A stretch of 64,000 bases of DNA from Gracilaria gracilis (Eukaryota; Rhodophyta; Florideophyceae; Gracilariales; Gracilariaceae): contig JARGSG010000097.1 in assembly GCA_030374805.1 (NCBI GenBank), positions 1 to 64,000 on the forward strand, in the 5' to 3' direction. The notes under the pieces are model-generated. The model ran no database searches, was not told the origin of the DNA, and saw only the letters and a program-made list of their open reading frames with translations. A program made the translations under genes and the position numbers. Below, piece by piece: positions 37,101 through 46,840 of this stretch (positions are counted from its first letter, which is position 1; every line of letters begins with the position of its first letter).

Positions 37101-37280
37101 CGACGTCGATCTCACCCTCAACTGCGTTTGCCTCCGATGGGCAACAGACGACGAACATAACCACACCATCCACCCAGTTCCCATCTCTACCCACTTCACT
37201 TCCGATAACGTTTCCCCTTGGTATGCACTCATCCTCTCTTCCTCCATCCTTGGCTCCGTTCATGTTCTCCGCCAGAACTA
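34175..37280 (+). pseudogene. Plavaka/tnp2-like transposase, frameshifted
   Basis: Begins with MPNCFEGCSFF and HQRRC, a C2H2-like zinc finger of the kind found at the N-terminus of Plavaka transposases. In the same frame a TAG at 34815 interrupts it, then reading continues with FIGLVQIYSDKFST, LTLLGYLPTSFLLT, QCHPIIASYCADIPEAKD and HPCHRCTVSRTDL, the cysteine-containing segment seen in Plavaka and CACTA tnp2 proteins. The next frame (from about 35600) has YNIFTFEPLHNFHLGVSKL, matching the family's HNxxLGV core. Further frames give FDRCCDEVD with LTDLHNQIRSFKR, then LKFHLLDHIVEDICRFGGL and HFNDAGIFEPAYTLF. At least three frame changes and one stop make it inactive. The coding strand is strikingly C-rich and G-poor compared with its neighbours. 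A related KDZ or CACTA transposase is the alternative. I did not find terminal inverted repeats. Confidence 0.6.
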
Positions 37281-37440
37281 ACCCACTCCTCCCTTCACTT
37301 CTCGTCTACACTGGCGCTTTCACTGATTCTATCTCAATCGGTTCTATCGAGACCCCACCACCAAGCCTTATTTCCCATTCAACACGTAGCCTCTATTCCT
37401 TGTTAGCTCCAGCTTCATAAAAATTTAAACCCGCTTCGTT

Positions 37441-39885
37441 TCAATTGCCAATCCCACCAGAGAAGATTATCTTCAACAACGAGATCTCGCTCGACCTAAT
37501 GAACCTTAAGGATAAGGGAAAACGGTACCCGGTGGTCCACATCGTGGACCTGGAGACCGGTTTCTCCAATGCCGCATTACTAGAAGCCGAATCAACCGAA
37601 GCAGTTTGGTCCACCTTCCTGATGTGCTGGGTAACAACATACATCGGTACCCCAAACAAGCAGAGAGTTGATCAAGGATCAGCCTTCACTTCTGCACTGT
37701 GGAAAAACCTGACCAAGGAGCTTGGAATTGAGCTCGTTCCTACTGGCGTCCAGTCCCACAATTCTCTGGGACTAGGTGAACGATATCACCAACCATTGCG
37801 CCGTCTATTCAACAAGATTTCACTTGAATATCCAACTCTGGGTAGGCAGGTCAAATTGAGGCTGGCAATCAAGGCGATGAACGACACCATGGGAACTAAC
37901 GGACTGGTACCATCGTTACTCGTTTTCGGAGTACTGCCGCGTCTACCAGGCATATAATGAAGCCTACCAAACAACCGAGAAAGGTTCAATGACCTCGAAA
38001 TGGCACGCCGAGAGTACCAATCTATCATTGCTAAAATCCGCGTCCAACAAGCACTGCGCTCCAGGACACCACCATCCGCATCATATGCTATTATGCCCGG
38101 GAATTTAGTCAGAGTGTTTCGAGAAGAAGAATTTGTTCGCATACGAGGCCGTTTCTTCGGCCCCTACAAGGTCTGAAGGTACAAGGCAAACAAGTATTTG
38201 TCAACCAGAACGGCCAATGTGTCCAGTATAACATTGCCCAATGTATCCCTGACACAGCACTCCCTAGCTATCAGTCTCGACAGTTTGACCCTGAATTTGA
38301 CGCCGCCATCCAAGAAGAGCCACATCGGACATATGTGACGGAGATTCTCCAGAAAGCGGACCGCCGATTCGACTTACCACAATGGCACGATGCTAAACGG
38401 AAGGAACTGGAAGGGCTAACAAGACGCAATTTGTGGGATATCGTTACTGTAAATCAGGCCAATGCCGAATGTTCGACCCAGGATGAACACACAACCCCCG
38501 CCGATAATCCACCTAACATACTTGGCACGAGATGGGTTCTAGCCATTAAGAACGTGGAAACGGAAACGCCGATTTACAAAGCACGAATGATCGCGCAAGG
38601 CTACAATGACCCGGAGAAGCATCGAATTGTGCACGAGGCTCGTACACTACAAATGCAATCCATCCGACTGCTACTTTCAATTGCCCTCTCCCACGGCTTC
38701 AAAGTCTGGTCGACGGACAAAAAGCCGGCCTACATCCAGTCCACAGTCCCACTCCGCCGCAAAGTCTACCTACGCCCAGTTTCAGAGCTGGGGCCAAAGA
38801 AGAACCAACTCTTGAAGCTCCGACGACCGATATATGGCATGACTGAAGCAAGCGACATGTGGGGATTCAACTTCTTGAGTTAAATCAAGAACGAGTTGCA
38901 GATGACACCGTTAACTTCCGACAGAGTTTTTTTCTACCGCCACAATGAGCAGAAGCAGCTCACAGGCCTAATCGGTGTTTACACGGATGATACCATCCGA
39001 GCCGGAAACGAAGAATTCCTCTCCACCAACTCCAAAATCGCCGAAGAGTTTGACTCGAAAGAACCAACCTTCAGCCACTTTGAATTCGCCGGGATAAACA
39101 TCGAACTTTGGAAGGACCACTTCCTACTAACACAGAACGAACAGGTATTTCGACTCGAACCACTAACTCTCAATGTCGAATTCAACACCTTCAAGTCAAT
39201 TCTCATGCGCACTAACTGGGTAGTCCATACCCGCCCAGACATCATGTGCGGAACTGCCCAGCCTGCGCCAGTAACGAAAACGATGTTTGGAGTTGACCAT
39301 ATCAAGAACCTCAACCAGGTCATCTCTCGTTTGCGCACACACCCGGAGAGAGAACCCAAGGTTCTTGAAGTGGACAAGGAGACCGCCTACGTCAGGATCT
39401 ACTGCGATGCTTCCTTTCCATCGAACGAGAACCCGTCATCCCAGCTTGGCTTTTTAGTCACCATCGACGACGAGAAGGGAGTTGCAAACATCGTTCATTT
39501 CCGCAGCTACAAATCTAGACGCGTGCTTCGCTCCGTCCTAGCAGCAAAAGTTTGCGCATTCGTGGACGGATACGACGCGGGATTTGCACTGAAGACCGAT
39601 CTGGAAATAATTCTGAACAGGAAACTCAAACTCTGCATTATCACGGACTCGAAGAGCATCTTTGACACCATTACAAAGGAAAAACCGACTGCTGAGAAAC
39701 GCCTGATGATCGATCTACACACCGCTCGCGATGCCTACGCGAAAAAAGAGACAACCGACATCGGCCATATACTCGGTATCCACAACCCTGCGGATGGGTT
39801 AACGCGTGCAAGAAGTGGTTTCGAGCTCGAAGAACTGATGATAACCAGGATAATATTGCACTCTATAGAACAGTGGGTCGTTTGA
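37441..39885 (+). pseudogene. Ty1/copia Pol: integrase, reverse transcriptase, RNase H; 5'-truncated
   Basis: The first frame (37445-37957) is the integrase core, with Asp in ISLDLMNL, Asp in RVDQGSAFTSALW and Glu in SLGLGERYHQPLRR, fitting the D-D-E triad. After frame changes, reverse transcriptase reads LGTRWVLAIKNVET, YKARMIAQGYN, KVWSTDKKPAYIQS (first catalytic Asp) and GVYTDDTIRAG (YTDD in place of YVDD). A TAA at 38881 interrupts the frame. RNase H follows with RIYCDASFPS, CIITDSKSIFDTI and HILGIHNPADGLTR; its usual SxxEAE segment is altered. Gag, protease and the 5' LTR are missing. The order integrase before reverse transcriptase is diagnostic of copia. Downstream is a purine-rich tract and an LTR. 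Confidence 0.85.
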
Positions 39886-39968
39886 AACAACGAAAGTGTT
39901 CTCTACGCATGCAAACATTTACTTACTTGCGACCACACGAGCGAGCACCTTTGAGTAGAGAGAGTGAA

Positions 39969-40147
39969 TGTTGATCGAGCAAGCACGCTCGACGCATATG
40001 CGCCGTACCGAGTGTTTGTGCAATCCGGACCTTGCGGCTTTAAGGCCAATGTTGCGGCGCTCCCTTAAGGACCCGCACGCTTTCGCATTCACTCAGTAAA
40101 ACACACAGTCACCGTTTAGAAAGAATACAATCAGACATATCGTAACA
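39969..40147 (+). mobile_element. 3' LTR of the copia element
   Basis: A 179-bp segment begins TGTTGATC and ends TCGTAACA, giving the inverted ends TGTT...AACA usual for copia LTRs. Directly upstream is the purine-rich AGTAGAGAGAGTGAA, a good polypurine tract. No second copy is seen in the window, consistent with truncation of the left half. The boundary call is by signals only. Confidence 0.65.
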
Positions 40148-40176
40148 CCGAACCGCTCTCGCTGCTCCAGCAACAT

Positions 40177-40260
40177 GTGGTATGCAGCAAAAGAGATTTT
40201 ATGCCCAGTTTGAATGGAACTGTAAGTGTATCAGTTTACAGAAGATTTTGTAATTTTGGG
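40177..40260 (+). repeat. 84-bp inverted repeat, left arm
   Basis: Matches the reverse complement of 42497-42580 at 83 of 84 positions (one T/C difference). It starts GTGGTATGCAGC and ends AATTTTGGG. Similarity stops sharply at both sides. The arms enclose the protease and zinc-finger genes, so they look like terminal inverted repeats of a DNA transposon of about 2.4 kb. No target-site duplication is obvious. Confidence 0.9.
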
Positions 40261-40345
40261 TGCCACTGAACTTTTTGGGTTCTTAGGGCATCCCCATGGC
40301 CGGCGGCGAATCTACGCACCGTAGATACTGTAAAATCGCTTCCCT

Positions 40346-40405
40346 AGAACCTCTACTTCTATGTAGAGGTTCTCAACAGAACCTCCACTTCAAAGAGGAG
40401 GTTCT
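40346..40405. repeat. Two adjacent hairpins upstream of the Ulp1-like gene
   Basis: AGAACCTCTAC, loop TTCTAT, GTAGAGGTTCT (40346-40373) is followed by AGAACCTCC, a 10-base loop, GGAGGTTCT (40378-40405). Both share the AGAACCTC arm, so they look like a duplicated hairpin. Related but degraded sequence occurs near 51400. Confidence 0.75.
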
Positions 40406-40659
40406 CCCAATCCCCCGCGGCCATTGCCAACCCGCCAAGTTACTGAAGCACCCATTACAAAGATCCTCATTGACCTGGTCTTCTTTCGTGACACACACCT
40501 CTCAAGCTCCGTGACAACTTCACTCCCGCGCCTTTGCGCCTCTCTCTCTCTCTGTGCGCTATCTTTGCGCGCGCTTTTTCAAGTATCAGTTGGGTGGCGG
40601 AGCGCAACATTGAGAGCTTTAAGGACCCTTCGTTCTCGACTTTCATCTCCGCTTTCTGT

Positions 40660-41604
40660 ATGAAAATGATTACTGTTCGCGACGAACCCGATCCGTCAGT
40701 ACATTATCCGCCGCAAGACTTGCTAGACACAATGGTGTACAACTTCAGCGATCCTCGCGATGAGGACTCCAGCGATGAGGTTGATGACAATTTTTTGCCC
40801 CGCAAGACATTGGAGGAGCTACAACAATCTACTCATTCTGGCGAGCGTGATCTAACGAATGAAGAGGTGCGGAAGACCCGAGTTACACTAAAATATGTCT
40901 CTTGTTTTCTTCGTTCCGTCGCGGCAAAAACTTCGATTGTTTTCGGACGAACGGAGCTCAAACATCTCCATGAGCTGAAAGGCTTATGGTTTTATATAAT
41001 CACGGAAAATAATAGTGCTGTAGACTCGAAAGGTCATATGGGTCCTACAATGCAGTCTTTTTCGAAGAAGAATGAATGGTTCTGTAACGTCATGTTGGAT
41101 GCTGGCATAATGAAGCTCGAGCCCAAGCAAGGTGTAGTTCTCATAACAGCAGAAACGGGATGCCATTTGGGTGCAAATGCAAATGTATACACTGGCAAGT
41201 CGCCTCAATCGAGACTTGAGATACCGAATCGCTTTAAAAATACCTTCACCCGGAAGCAATACATGAGTCCGACTGATATTCACACTGTTGTCGTTCCAAT
41301 CAACATTAACAGCAATCACTGGGACGCTTTTGTCGCTGAACAGGTAGAGGGCGAGAATTGGCGTGTTTATTGGGGTGATAGTTTGCGTACGGAGAGCCCT
41401 AATAAGTGTCGGGAGCTCATTACTGCAGTGATATACCACTCTCTTCCGGGAAAGAGAAAGTGGACTCACGAGACGCAGAACTACATGCTGGATGTTCTAA
41501 GATATTGTGTGCAGAATGACGCGCAAAGCTGCGGTGCGTACGTCATATCGATGACGTGGTATCACTTGTTCGTGGATAAGATTCTGCGAAAGTGTGGCTT
41601 GTAA
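40660..41604 (+). CDS. Ulp1/C48-type cysteine protease
   Basis: An uninterrupted frame of 314 codons from ATG (MKMITVRDEPD) to TAA; the frame is open for 42 codons upstream without an ATG. The C-terminal third carries the Ulp1 (SUMO/NEDD8 protease) catalytic set: His in INSNHWDAF, Asp in RVYWGDSL, Gln in QNDAQSCG and Cys in SCGAYVISM. The N-terminal half is acidic then helical and has no recognised domain. Ulp1-like proteases are frequent cargo of eukaryotic DNA transposons, where their role is unclear (possible deconjugation of SUMO or cleavage of a transposase). It lies inside the 84-bp inverted repeats and ends 43 bp inside the convergent zinc-finger gene. It is the most intact gene in the window and keeps all four catalytic residues, so it may be recently active. 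No transposase is seen with it. Confidence 0.8.
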   Translation: MKMITVRDEPDPSVHYPPQDLLDTMVYNFSDPRDEDSSDEVDDNFLPRKTLEELQQSTHSGERDLTNEEVRKTRVTLKYVSCFLRSVAAKTSIVFGRTELKHLHELKGLWFYIITENNSAVDSKGHMGPTMQSFSKKNEWFCNVMLDAGIMKLEPKQGVVLITAETGCHLGANANVYTGKSPQSRLEIPNRFKNTFTRKQYMSPTDIHTVVVPININSNHWDAFVAEQVEGENWRVYWGDSLRTESPNKCRELITAVIYHSLPGKRKWTHETQNYMLDVLRYCVQNDAQSCGAYVISMTWYHLFVDKILRKCGL

Positions 41605-42047
41605 TCGCGAGTTTTTACGTTGTGATCCAAATCGACGTGATCTCGTAGCTTCATTGCTCCACCCCTAGTGAGAGGGTCGGGCATAGGAGAGACCTTCTTG
41701 CAAATCTTGCACCCGTAGATTGCTTCCTTACCAGAAGCACTTGTGGAGCTCGATTGCTGGCTCTTACATCCGTCAACAGTTTTCTTCTGCCTGCTAGAAG
41801 CACTTGTGGGGCTTGATTGATGGTTCTTAGATCCGTCAACAGTTTTCTTCTGCCTGCTAGAAGCACTTGTGGAGCTCGATTGCTGGCTCTTAGATCTGTC
41901 AACAGTTTTCTTCTGCTTGCTCGAAGCACTTGTGGAGCTCGATTGCTGGCTCTTAGATCTGTCAACAGTTTTTTTCTGCTTGCTAGAAGCACTTGTGGAG
42001 CTCGATTGCTGGCTCTTAGATCTGTCAACAGTGTTCTTCTTTTGCAT
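41562..42047 (-). CDS. Zinc-finger protein (BED-like) with 21-residue tandem repeats
   Basis: A 161-codon frame from ATG at 42047. Residues about 11-115 are five repeats of a 21-residue unit (KSQQSSSTSASSKQKKTVDRS and variants), basic and Ser-rich. The C-terminal part has YGCKICKK, a 20-residue spacer and RDHVDLDH, that is C-X2-C-X20-H-X4-H, which suits a BED or C2H2 finger for DNA binding. The 3' end overlaps the end of the Ulp1-like gene on the other strand by 43 bp. Intact. Inside the 84-bp inverted repeats it could supply end recognition for the unit. It is not clear whether a coding role or a minisatellite expansion shaped the repeat region; the finger is outside the repeat and supports coding. 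Confidence 0.6.
   Translation of the reverse strand: MQKKNTVDRSKSQQSSSTSASSKQKKTVDRSKSQQSSSTSASSKQKKTVDRSKSQQSSSTSASSRQKKTVDGSKNHQSSPTSASSRQKKTVDGCKSQQSSSTSASGKEAIYGCKICKKVSPMPDPLTRGGAMKLRDHVDLDHNVKTRDYKPHFRRILSTNK
41703..42017. repeat. 63-bp coding minisatellite, five units
   Basis: Five 63-bp units, the first three nearly identical and the last two diverging towards the zinc-finger end. The period of 21 codons preserves the frame. Confidence 0.9.
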
Positions 42048-42368
42048 TACGCCGTCAAAAGTCGCCGAGAAGAATGACGACCAACCGTTTCTCCCTGAAA
42101 GATGGGGACTACTCGTAACCTCTGCTGCACACGGCCTTCAACGACCGACATCATCAGCAACTATCTTATCATTTACTTGGACGAAACTGAGTAAGTGTAC
42201 CAAAAGGTAGCCAGCTTCGGAACTTCTGTAGCAGATGACAATACTCTGTAAGTCCCGGGAACCTGCTGTAACGATCGGTATGATATAGGATGTGGGATAG
42301 ACCCTATACCCAACTAAAGTTACATAAGGGCATCCCCACCGGTTGAGACCAAATTCTATCCTAGAACA

Positions 42369-42429
42369 CTGCCCCTGAAGTACACCGGCTACTGTTTTAA
42401 AAACAGTAGCCGGTGTACTTCAGGGGCAG
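42369..42429. repeat. 61-bp perfect palindrome
   Basis: Arms of 30 bp (CTGCCCCTGAAGTACACCGG onwards) are perfectly complementary around a single central A within GTTTTAAAAAC. It lies inside the right end of the 84-bp inverted-repeat unit, 67 bp from the right arm. The same unit has GGGCATCCCCA at 42328 and at 40286, in the same orientation. Confidence 0.95.
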
Positions 42430-42496
42430 AACTGCTTCCACGTTGCAAATCTGGCGAGCACGTGGCATGTGTGGCAGCACCCATCTGAAACGCCAG

Positions 42497-42580
42497 CCCA
42501 AAATTACAAAATCTTCTGTAAACTGATACACTTACAGTTCCATTCAAGCTGGGCATAAAATCTCTTTTGCTGCATACCAC
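42497..42580 (-). repeat. 84-bp inverted repeat, right arm
   Basis: Reverse-complement partner of 40177-40260 with one mismatch. Confidence 0.9.
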
Positions 42581-44463
42581 AATGCACCATCAACCAAGTT
42601 CTGCTACAAAAAACAGCACCATAGTTACAAGAAACAAAACATCGAAATAAAATATAAACCGACAAAAGTGATTTACATACTCATTATTCTTTACATTCAA
42701 AAACCAAAACTTGAATTCTTCAAGTCATTAAAATTTAAAATAGCACCACAAAAGAACTATATACGTCCTCTTCATGGCAAATACACTTTTGTACACATAA
42801 TGTGTACATGTCCCAAACTTTTCTTTTTTTTATGCTCCTGAAAAAAATGTTAAATTTGTTACAACAGAAACATAACATTGTCCTCATTTCCATACTCTTG
42901 TCAAAAATTTTAAGTAATAATTGCTTATCGCGTATAAATATGTTCAAGTGTCATGTAGGAAAATATATTTTTCTATTATGCGTAATAATGCCATTTTGAT
43001 TCAATACTCGTCATAGTACCCAAACAAGTCTGTTTTTTATATAATTACAATCTCCAATGTACGCAAATTACTTTTAGCATGGGGTAAAATACTAAAATCT
43101 CTTAAACTTATAAAAAACATACAAAAGTTGACAACATATTTACATTCCGTATTAAAAAACATTCCTTGACATAAATTGGTTTATCTTTACTGAAAAAATT
43201 AATATTAACGATACGATGTACATACTTTTTTGTGCATCAAAAAAACGTATTTTTCGTTTTGTTTTCGTCTACTTGTACTTAGTACGGTGGCAAGTAAAAA
43301 AATTGTAAACGAATGAAGGAGAGCCATTAGAGAAAAAATTCAAAACAGAAATAATAGGTCACGGTGCATATTTTTCAATAAATTTCAACCCAAGCTTGTA
43401 ACGGATAGTTTTGCGAATAGATCCGAGTTCACTGCAACGCAACGTCGTTGAGCTAGAAGTTAAGAAGAATAAAATTAACGTAGATGCCAAGATAAACTTT
43501 TTTTTAACAATTTTACGAAGACTTCGTACATATGTTATGCGCCTTGTCATTTTAAGGTTTAGACGGGTATTTTTATGATCCTTTAGTAAACCAAATTGTT
43601 TAGGCACGGCTGGGTGATGCTTTGAGACAAAGCATTAATAACGCTGGTCTGCCCAAAATCACTTGAGTGGAGAATGAACTATATGCCGGACGTTGGTGAT
43701 ATTCACTCTAGTGGTAACGCCTAAGCAAAGATTTAGAACAGTTTTATAATTGTTTCGAGAAGTTTATGTGTTTACAGAGTCTGTGCACGTGTGCATATTA
43801 CTAAATCCAAAAATTTTGAAGTTTTTAACTCGCTCTATGTGCGATGGCCGTCAATAACCGTGGCCGAGTTCAAGAAATATGATTGGCTACACAAGCGTTT
43901 AGGATCAATTTTATGTGCCAAATAGCCATGATGGCAATGGTAGCGTGACTGTAAACGCACGCATATCCAGCGTGAAGTTCATTCTGCACGCGGGTGAGTT
44001 CACGCAGGGAGCATGGGGTTATGTTGAAGGTGGTTCAAGTTTTGGGGCGCTTTGGCGCACTGAATGGACCCTCCGACGGTCCATTCAGCGCACCAAATGT
44101 GGCATGGCGCTGGTCAAATTGGAGCTGTGATCTATTGGCTTAATTTTTCCCAGGAGGCGATCTGGCGATTTCTGTATGCACCCATTGTTTTTGTCCGCCC
44201 CCCTCCTTCTTTTTTCGTTCTCGATCGTGGACTCGTCGACACCAGCGATGCTTCTAGAAGCCTTCTCAACTTCTAACTCTCGATTTCGAAAAACCCTAAT
44301 TCTCCGTTTAGTGCAGGTTTTACTCATTTCATTTCCAGATGGCGGAACGAAACGATCGCTTTAGTTCACGAGTTGCGCAGTCACTTCGGGGCCCTTTGAG
44401 AACAAGTTCATCGTCGTGTGACTCCTTGCCGAACACGAAGTGATATCTACGATAACGCACTTC
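42581..44463. other. AT-rich region without a recognisable gene
   Basis: From about 42600 to 43900 the DNA is markedly more AT-rich than its surroundings. A minus-strand frame at 43359-43607 (82 codons, basic, one hydrophobic stretch ILASTLILFFLTSSS) is the longest, but it has no recognised relative and probably is chance. The 44051-44097 hairpin is listed separately. No tRNA or rRNA was found by eye. Confidence 0.5.
44051..44097. repeat. Hairpin with 20-bp arms
   Basis: TTTGGCGCACTGAATGGACC, seven-base loop CTCCGAC, GGTCCATTCAGCGCACCAAA. Two mismatches in the arms. Possibly a folded end of a small DNA element. Confidence 0.8.
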
Positions 44464-45034
44464 ATGACGGCTGCCATACTTTTCAAACTGCAGGATACCC
44501 TCTTAAAACCTGATTTTGAAACGATTGAAGCCTTTATTACCTTGTACAATCAGTTCAAACCGGAAGAAGCCGGTCAGGCAAGAATTGGATTTGAGTTTTT
44601 CCTTCAAAACCTTGAAAAGAGATACAAGAGGAACTTAAGAGATTGCCACGCAGTTCTTTCTCTCAATCTCGAGGAGCTGGAGCAAGAGTTGATCGATAAT
44701 GAATCAAAGTCGAGCACCACTGTCACCCGAGTCGGAGATGCGCAGGAATAAGGAAAAGATGCAGAGGGACTGCAAAGACACAGACACTGATAATAAGAGA
44801 ATGTGTGACCGGTCCGCACATAGCAAGAGTATGGTTGAACTTGGAAAAGCCGCAAAACTGCCTGGAGACACTCAAAGACTTGCTGCTATTGAAAAGGAGC
44901 AGGAGAGACATGAGCAGTATGCTCAAGGGCAGAATTCAACTTCTCCGACGAAGGAACTTCTACCGTTAATGTGGAGTATCAATAGATCGCTCGACGAACC
45001 AAGTCTTAGTCCACCATGTAGTTCATGGTTGTAG
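44464..45034 (+). other. Hypothetical coding fragments, two overlapping frames
   Basis: Frame one (44464-44751, 95 codons, MTAAILFKLQDTLLKPDF) is helical and acidic. Frame two (ATG 44699 to 45034, MNQSRAPLSPESEMRRNKEK) is highly charged with a likely coiled coil (RLAAIEKEQERHEQYAQ). The two overlap by 53 bp in different frames, so they may be one broken gene. The charged C-terminal helix followed by a short tail resembles accessory proteins of some DNA transposons, but I do not recognise a family. Confidence 0.35.
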
Positions 45035-45685
45035 TTGGTGACTTCCAAGAATCAGTGGGCAGCGTGCCTTGGGCTCTTTGGTTTTGTACGACAGACAATT
45101 AGTTAATAAACCCAGTGCGCAATGAGCCCTTCTTTGTCGACCCCTTATCCCCGCCATCGCTCCTCGTCCATGACACCTGACTTCGTACTCTGATCAATAT
45201 AGTATCGGGTATTGTAAAGGTTTATCGCATCAATCGATCATGAGTACACACTTTACAGTAAGTTTAGTACAGAGAGAACTGCAGCAAGTTAGGCGGTGAA
45301 GTTTTGACCAAGAACCCATCACTCCTTCACAGGACACCTTTGGCTCTTCTTTACGCAGACCCCATGCCGCGTACTTGCTTCGGAAAAAATCTGGAAAGGG
45401 GTCTAGGTTTCCCAGTACTGGTATCAAGGAGTCCATCATGCAATCAAGGAACCTAAATCGACAACAACGAAAGAGTTGCGGTCATGCCCTCGCGGAAACT
45501 CCAAGACACAAAGAGTGACATTAAGATCTTAAACGACGACAATTGCGCCGCTCTCGAAGCGAAGCGAAGCGAAGAGCCTCAATACCTGTATTTGCACTAA
45601 CGGCAACATCCACACCATCGGAAAAGGAGCTCGTGTTTGCTTCACTCGCACCCGAGTTGCATCGCTCGCCGTCGTGTCGTTTGCG
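45035..45685. other. No recognisable gene
   Basis: No conserved frame, RNA or repeat was seen apart from a short GCGAA run near 45560. Confidence 0.45.
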
Positions 45686-45820
45686 CTCGATTCGTTTCAA
45701 CTCGATTCGTTTGAACTCGATTCGTTTGAACTCGATTCGTTTGAACTCGATTCATTCGCAGTCGATTCGTTCGCAGTAAATTACTTCGCAGTGAAATCGC
45801 TCACAGACGAATCGCTTGCA
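45686..45820. repeat. 15-bp minisatellite, nine units
   Basis: CTCGATTCGTTTGAA is repeated four times almost exactly and then decays over five further units (GTCGATTCGTTCGCA and so on). The period of five codons leaves frames open: one reads (F/L)-E-L-D-S repeats, another R-L-N-S-I repeats. A plus-strand frame (45674-46024) runs across it, but coding is unproven. Confidence 0.9.
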
Positions 45821-46157
45821 GTCACAAGTTCTCTAGGTGCACTGCCATTGTGCACTGAATCAAGGACGAACGAAGGACGAAAGGTGCTCAAGATTGGAGA
45901 AGCAATGCATCGCGATTTACACGCTGCGTTGCAATTGGCGGGCCGCGTGCTACCAAGGTACAATGGCACGAAACGTCGAACACGTCGGATCACATGCTTC
46001 AACCAAGCGCAGGTGCGCCTTTAAGCCAAGCCTCCTCCGTCAGCGGCAAAGGCCACGCAGGAGGCAGCCACGCGGTTCCGTATCGCTCGCCTGCGCGTCA
46101 TCGGGTGAACCGAACATGTGCGACGATCCACTGCCGCCGCGGCGCAGCAAACACTAG

Positions 46158-46840
46158 CACAAGTCCGTCTCCGAGCCGGAACGGCGCGCACACGCGCTGT
46201 TTCAACAGGAGAGCGAGGAACTGTACGAGGGATCAGATGCGTCCGTGGAAATTGCCGACCTTTCCGATCAAGATGTAAGTTGCCGGCTTCTCAAGGAACG
46301 AAGCATTCGATCGCAGTGAGCTTAAGAACAGGGTTTTTGTTCGTGTGAAAGGATGAAGTGGATTCTCATTTCGATCGGCCGGAGAAGGTGGCCGACGTTG
46401 AACAGCAAGTGCAGCAAGCTGAGCGCGACCTGAGACGTGCCGAGCTCGCAGAACGCGCGCAGGCGAAAAAGCAGAACTGAATCTCAAACTGTCGCTCATT
46501 GCTCTCAATGAGCTTGACATCGACCAGACTGCGAAGAATGGAGGTGTCTCTGGCGGTGATGAGCAGCATGAAATCCGAATGAATGAGCAGCACGGTGAGC
46601 TAGAAGTGCGCCACAGTAGCGGTCAGCTTGTGGCGAGGCTCGTACAGCGACCACAGCTAGTAGAAGGGCTGCTCCGGCGGCGCCAGCGCGAACTTGAGGT
46701 GTGCCGAATGGTGGCGGAGATACTTTCATTGAGCAGCAGGAGCTTGGAGTCAATAGGTGTAGCCTCGCTGTCACTATCCACATCCGAAAGCGGCGACGAC
46801 GAGCGCGACATGGCGACAAAGAAGTCGATGGGCTCGGGAT
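46158..46840 (+). CDS. Possible spliced hypothetical gene (coiled coil), frameshifted
   Basis: A frame ending IADLSDQD at 46274 meets a GTAAGT donor (46275). A 77-bp interval ending in AAAG (46351) then leads in phase to DEVDSHFDRPEKVADVEQQ, a helical segment continuing QAERDLRRAELAERAQAKKQ. That frame stops at 46478, but the next frame carries on at once with ELNLKLSLIALNELDIDQ and later RRRQRELEVCRMVAEIL and SLSSRSLESIG, to about 46830. The match of the splice signals and the charged coiled-coil character suggest a real gene or gene relic with one intron and one frameshift. The family is not recognised. Upstream exons, if any, are not found. Confidence 0.3.
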
